Assembly: GCF_040813715.1 (NCBI RefSeq)
Contig: NZ_JBFOCH010000002.1
Length of the DNA: 64,000 nucleotides
Direction: 5' to 3' (one strand)
From: Mesorhizobium_K marinum
Lineage (GTDB): Bacteria > Pseudomonadota > Alphaproteobacteria > Rhizobiales > Rhizobiaceae
Position 1 is the first letter of the stretch. Every line of letters begins with the position of its first letter. Below, piece by piece: positions 62,210 to 64,000 of the stretch. The position numbers and the translations under genes were made by a program. Under the pieces are notes generated by a model. That model did not search any database. It was not told the origin of the DNA and saw nothing but the letters and a program-made list of their open reading frames with translations.

Positions 62210-63489
62210 CCGCATTCATCTTCGTCGCGACGCTCCTGGGCGGCATCGCGCTCGGCTTTCCGATCGCCTACGCGCTGCTGCTCACCGGCGTAGCGCTGAT
62301 GCTGCATATCGGCTTCTTCGACGCGCAGATCGTGGCGCAGAACCTGATGAACGGCGCCGACAGCTTCCCGCTGATGGCGATCCCCTTCTTCATGCTCACC
62401 GGCGCGGTGATGAACAGGGGCGGCCTGTCGCGGCGCATTGTCGAGCTTGCGCTGGCAGGCCTCGGCCATGTGCGCGGAGGCCTCGGCTACGTCACCATCC
62501 TGGCGGGCCTCGTGATGGCTTCGTTCTCGGGCTCCGCGGCCGCCGACGCGGCGGCGCTCGCTGCGATCCTGATTCCGATGATGCTGACCGCCGGCCATGA
62601 CGCGCGTTCCTCCTCGGGCCTTGTGGCCTCGACGGCCATCATCGCGCTCGTCATTCCCCCCTCGATCGGCTTCATCCTGATCGGCGTCGTCGGCAATATC
62701 TCGATCACGCGGCTGTTCCTGGGCGGCATCGTGCCGGGCCTCGTGATGGCTCTCGCCCTGACGATCGTCTGGTACGTTCTGAACCGCGGGGCGCTCAACC
62801 TTGCGGTGCGCGAGCGCGCGCCGCGCGGCCTTGTCTGGGCCCGCTTCCGGGAAAGCTTCTGGGCGCTTTTCCTGCCGGTGATCATCGTGGTGGGCCTGCG
62901 CTTCGGCGTGTTTACGCCGACCGAGGCCGGCGTCGTGGCGAGCGTCTATGCCATCTTCATCGCCATGTTCGTCTACCGCGAACTCGATCTGAGTGGGCTG
63001 CACGCCGCCCTCCTCGAAGCCGGCAAGCTTACCGCGACTGTGATGTTCCTCGTCGCGACCGCGGCTGTTTCGGGCTGGATGGTCACGGTCGCCGGCCTGC
63101 AGGCGCAGGTTGCGCAGCTCGTCGCGCCTCTCGCGGCCGAGCCGCAGCTGTTCATGCTGGTCGTGGTTGGCCTCGTCATCGTCATCGGAATGGCGATGGA
63201 CATGGTGCCGATCATCCTGATCCTGGTGCCGGTACTCCTGCCTGTCGCGGTTTCTGCCGGTGTCGATCCGGTCTATTTCGGCGTCATCTTCCTCATCGCC
63301 TGCTCCATCGGCCTTATCACGCCGCCGGTGGGAACCGTCCTGAACGTCGTCGCGGGCGTTTCGCGCATACCGTTCATGCAGGTCGTCAGGGGCGTGTGGC
63401 CCTATGTCGTCACGCTCATTCTCGCGCTCGGCTTGATGATCGCCTTTCCCGCGATGGTAATAGCGCCGGCCCGATTCCTGGCGGGCTGA
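62206..63489 (+). CDS. dctM: TRAP transporter large permease (DctM)
   Basis: 427 residues with about twelve membrane segments. AFIFVATLLGGIALGFPIAY at the start, the conserved FPLMAIPFFMLTGAVMNRGG, GYVTILAGLVMASFSGSAAA, VIPPSIGFILIGVVG and, late, GLITPPVGTVLNVVAG. It carries out Na+-coupled uptake with DctQ and DctP. ATGA overlap with dctQ. Confidence 0.94.
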   Translation: MTAFIFVATLLGGIALGFPIAYALLLTGVALMLHIGFFDAQIVAQNLMNGADSFPLMAIPFFMLTGAVMNRGGLSRRIVELALAGLGHVRGGLGYVTILAGLVMASFSGSAAADAAALAAILIPMMLTAGHDARSSSGLVASTAIIALVIPPSIGFILIGVVGNISITRLFLGGIVPGLVMALALTIVWYVLNRGALNLAVRERAPRGLVWARFRESFWALFLPVIIVVGLRFGVFTPTEAGVVASVYAIFIAMFVYRELDLSGLHAALLEAGKLTATVMFLVATAAVSGWMVTVAGLQAQVAQLVAPLAAEPQLFMLVVVGLVIVIGMAMDMVPIILILVPVLLPVAVSAGVDPVYFGVIFLIACSIGLITPPVGTVLNVVAGVSRIPFMQVVRGVWPYVVTLILALGLMIAFPAMVIAPARFLAG

Positions 63490-63499
63490 GGGGGACGCT

Positions 63500-64000
63500 A
63501 TGACAAGCCTGACCAAGATGCTGAGCCTGCTCGAGCATTTCAGCGACCAGACCATGACGATCGACGTGGCGCGCGCGGCCGAGATCGTCAGCGCCTCGCG
63601 CGCGACGGCCTACCGCTACTTGAAGAGCCTGACGGATTCGGGACTTCTCGCCGCTTCCGTCGACGGTACCTACGTGCTCGGGCCGCGTGTCATGGAGCTC
63701 GAGGCGCTGATGCGCCAGAACGATCCGCTCCTCAACGCCGCGCGCGCGATCATCCGGCGCCGCGCCGAGGAACTCGGCATCAACATCATGCTGTGCTCCT
63801 CCTACGGCAGCCGCGTGCTCTGCGCCGATCTCGCCTGGCCCGACCGCAGCGTGCCGGAAATCTATCACCGCGGCCGCTCGATGCCGATCTTCCGGGGCGC
63901 GATGGCGAAGGCGATCCTCGCCAACCTCTCCGACTATCAGCGGCGCCAGCTCTATGAGCACAACGCCGAGGCGATCCGCCAGGCCGGGCTCGCCGACAGC
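63500..64000 (+). CDS. IclR-family transcriptional regulator, 3' end beyond the window
   Basis: 167 residues are visible, starting at the ATG at 63500, 10 bp after dctM. The N-terminal winged helix (about 1-60) has IDVARAAEIVSASRATAYRY then LKSLTDSGLLA. The IclR ligand domain begins around LRPLL-like DPLLNAARAIIRRRAEEL and includes YHRGRSMPIFRGAMAKAILA. The gene runs off the right edge. It probably regulates the TRAP operon and the divergent SDR-FAH pair, and a palindrome at 58711 is a possible target. Confidence 0.87.
   Translation, partial: MTSLTKMLSLLEHFSDQTMTIDVARAAEIVSASRATAYRYLKSLTDSGLLAASVDGTYVLGPRVMELEALMRQNDPLLNAARAIIRRRAEELGINIMLCSSYGSRVLCADLAWPDRSVPEIYHRGRSMPIFRGAMAKAILANLSDYQRRQLYEHNAEAIRQAGLADS

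Overview
The window is about 64 kb of high-GC DNA of alphaproteobacterial character, most likely from a rhizobial (Hyphomicrobiales) bacterium. This is judged from the gene content (CUT2 rhamnose-type transporter with RhaM, kdpFABCDE, TRAP systems, hydroxypyruvate isomerase), the frequent 4-bp ATGA/TTGA overlaps and the codon use. It is a draft scaffold. There are 21 runs of N, and nearly all are flanked by two copies of the same 50-250 bases. These are unmerged contig ends, not biological repeats. Several copy pairs differ by a few substitutions, which suggests a metagenome bin or a mixed-strain assembly. When I collapse each overlap, every split gene I checked returns to one frame; the collapsed lengths are given in the entries.

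Positions 1-11400 hold a sugar locus: a CUT1 ABC transporter (partial), L-rhamnonate dehydratase, L-rhamnose mutarotase, a GntR/FadR-type regulator and an aldonolactonase on the minus strand. Divergent from these are an aldo/keto reductase and a complete CUT2 sugar transporter. This fits non-phosphorylative L-rhamnose oxidation. Two identical FadR-type half-palindromic sites lie in the divergent promoter. Next come an MFS transporter, a TPR protein, hydroxypyruvate isomerase (hyi) and the potassium system kdpFABC-kdpDE with two very small membrane-protein genes at its head.

Positions 24660-30570 look like a D-amino-acid island: an M55 D-aminopeptidase divergent from a polar amino acid ABC transporter, a YheO/DauR-type regulator and a D-cysteine desulfhydrase/ACC deaminase-family PLP enzyme.

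Positions 30830-56780 are a surface polysaccharide locus. It has a GtrB/GtrA pair with three large GT-C-like membrane proteins, then an eight-gene minus-strand operon: CapK-like ligase, NodB-type deacetylase, UDP-GlcNAc 2-epimerase, two glycosyltransferases, a radical SAM/SPASM protein, a GT4-GH99-like fusion and a further glycosyltransferase. A divergent six-gene operon carries a GMC oxidoreductase, a 71-aa protein, a GT4, Wzm, a short Wzt and a GH99-like protein. The unusual point is how often catalytic domains here are joined to beta-sandwich-like modules, and that two GH99-like domains sit in one export locus.

Positions 56980-64000 hold a second acid or sugar catabolic locus: an FAH-family hydrolase and SDR divergent from a TRAP transporter operon with a second SDR, a cupin and an IclR regulator cut by the window end. 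The SDR plus FAH pair could supply the lower half of the rhamnose (diketo) pathway begun at the left end. No tRNA, rRNA, CRISPR array, IS element or phage gene was seen.
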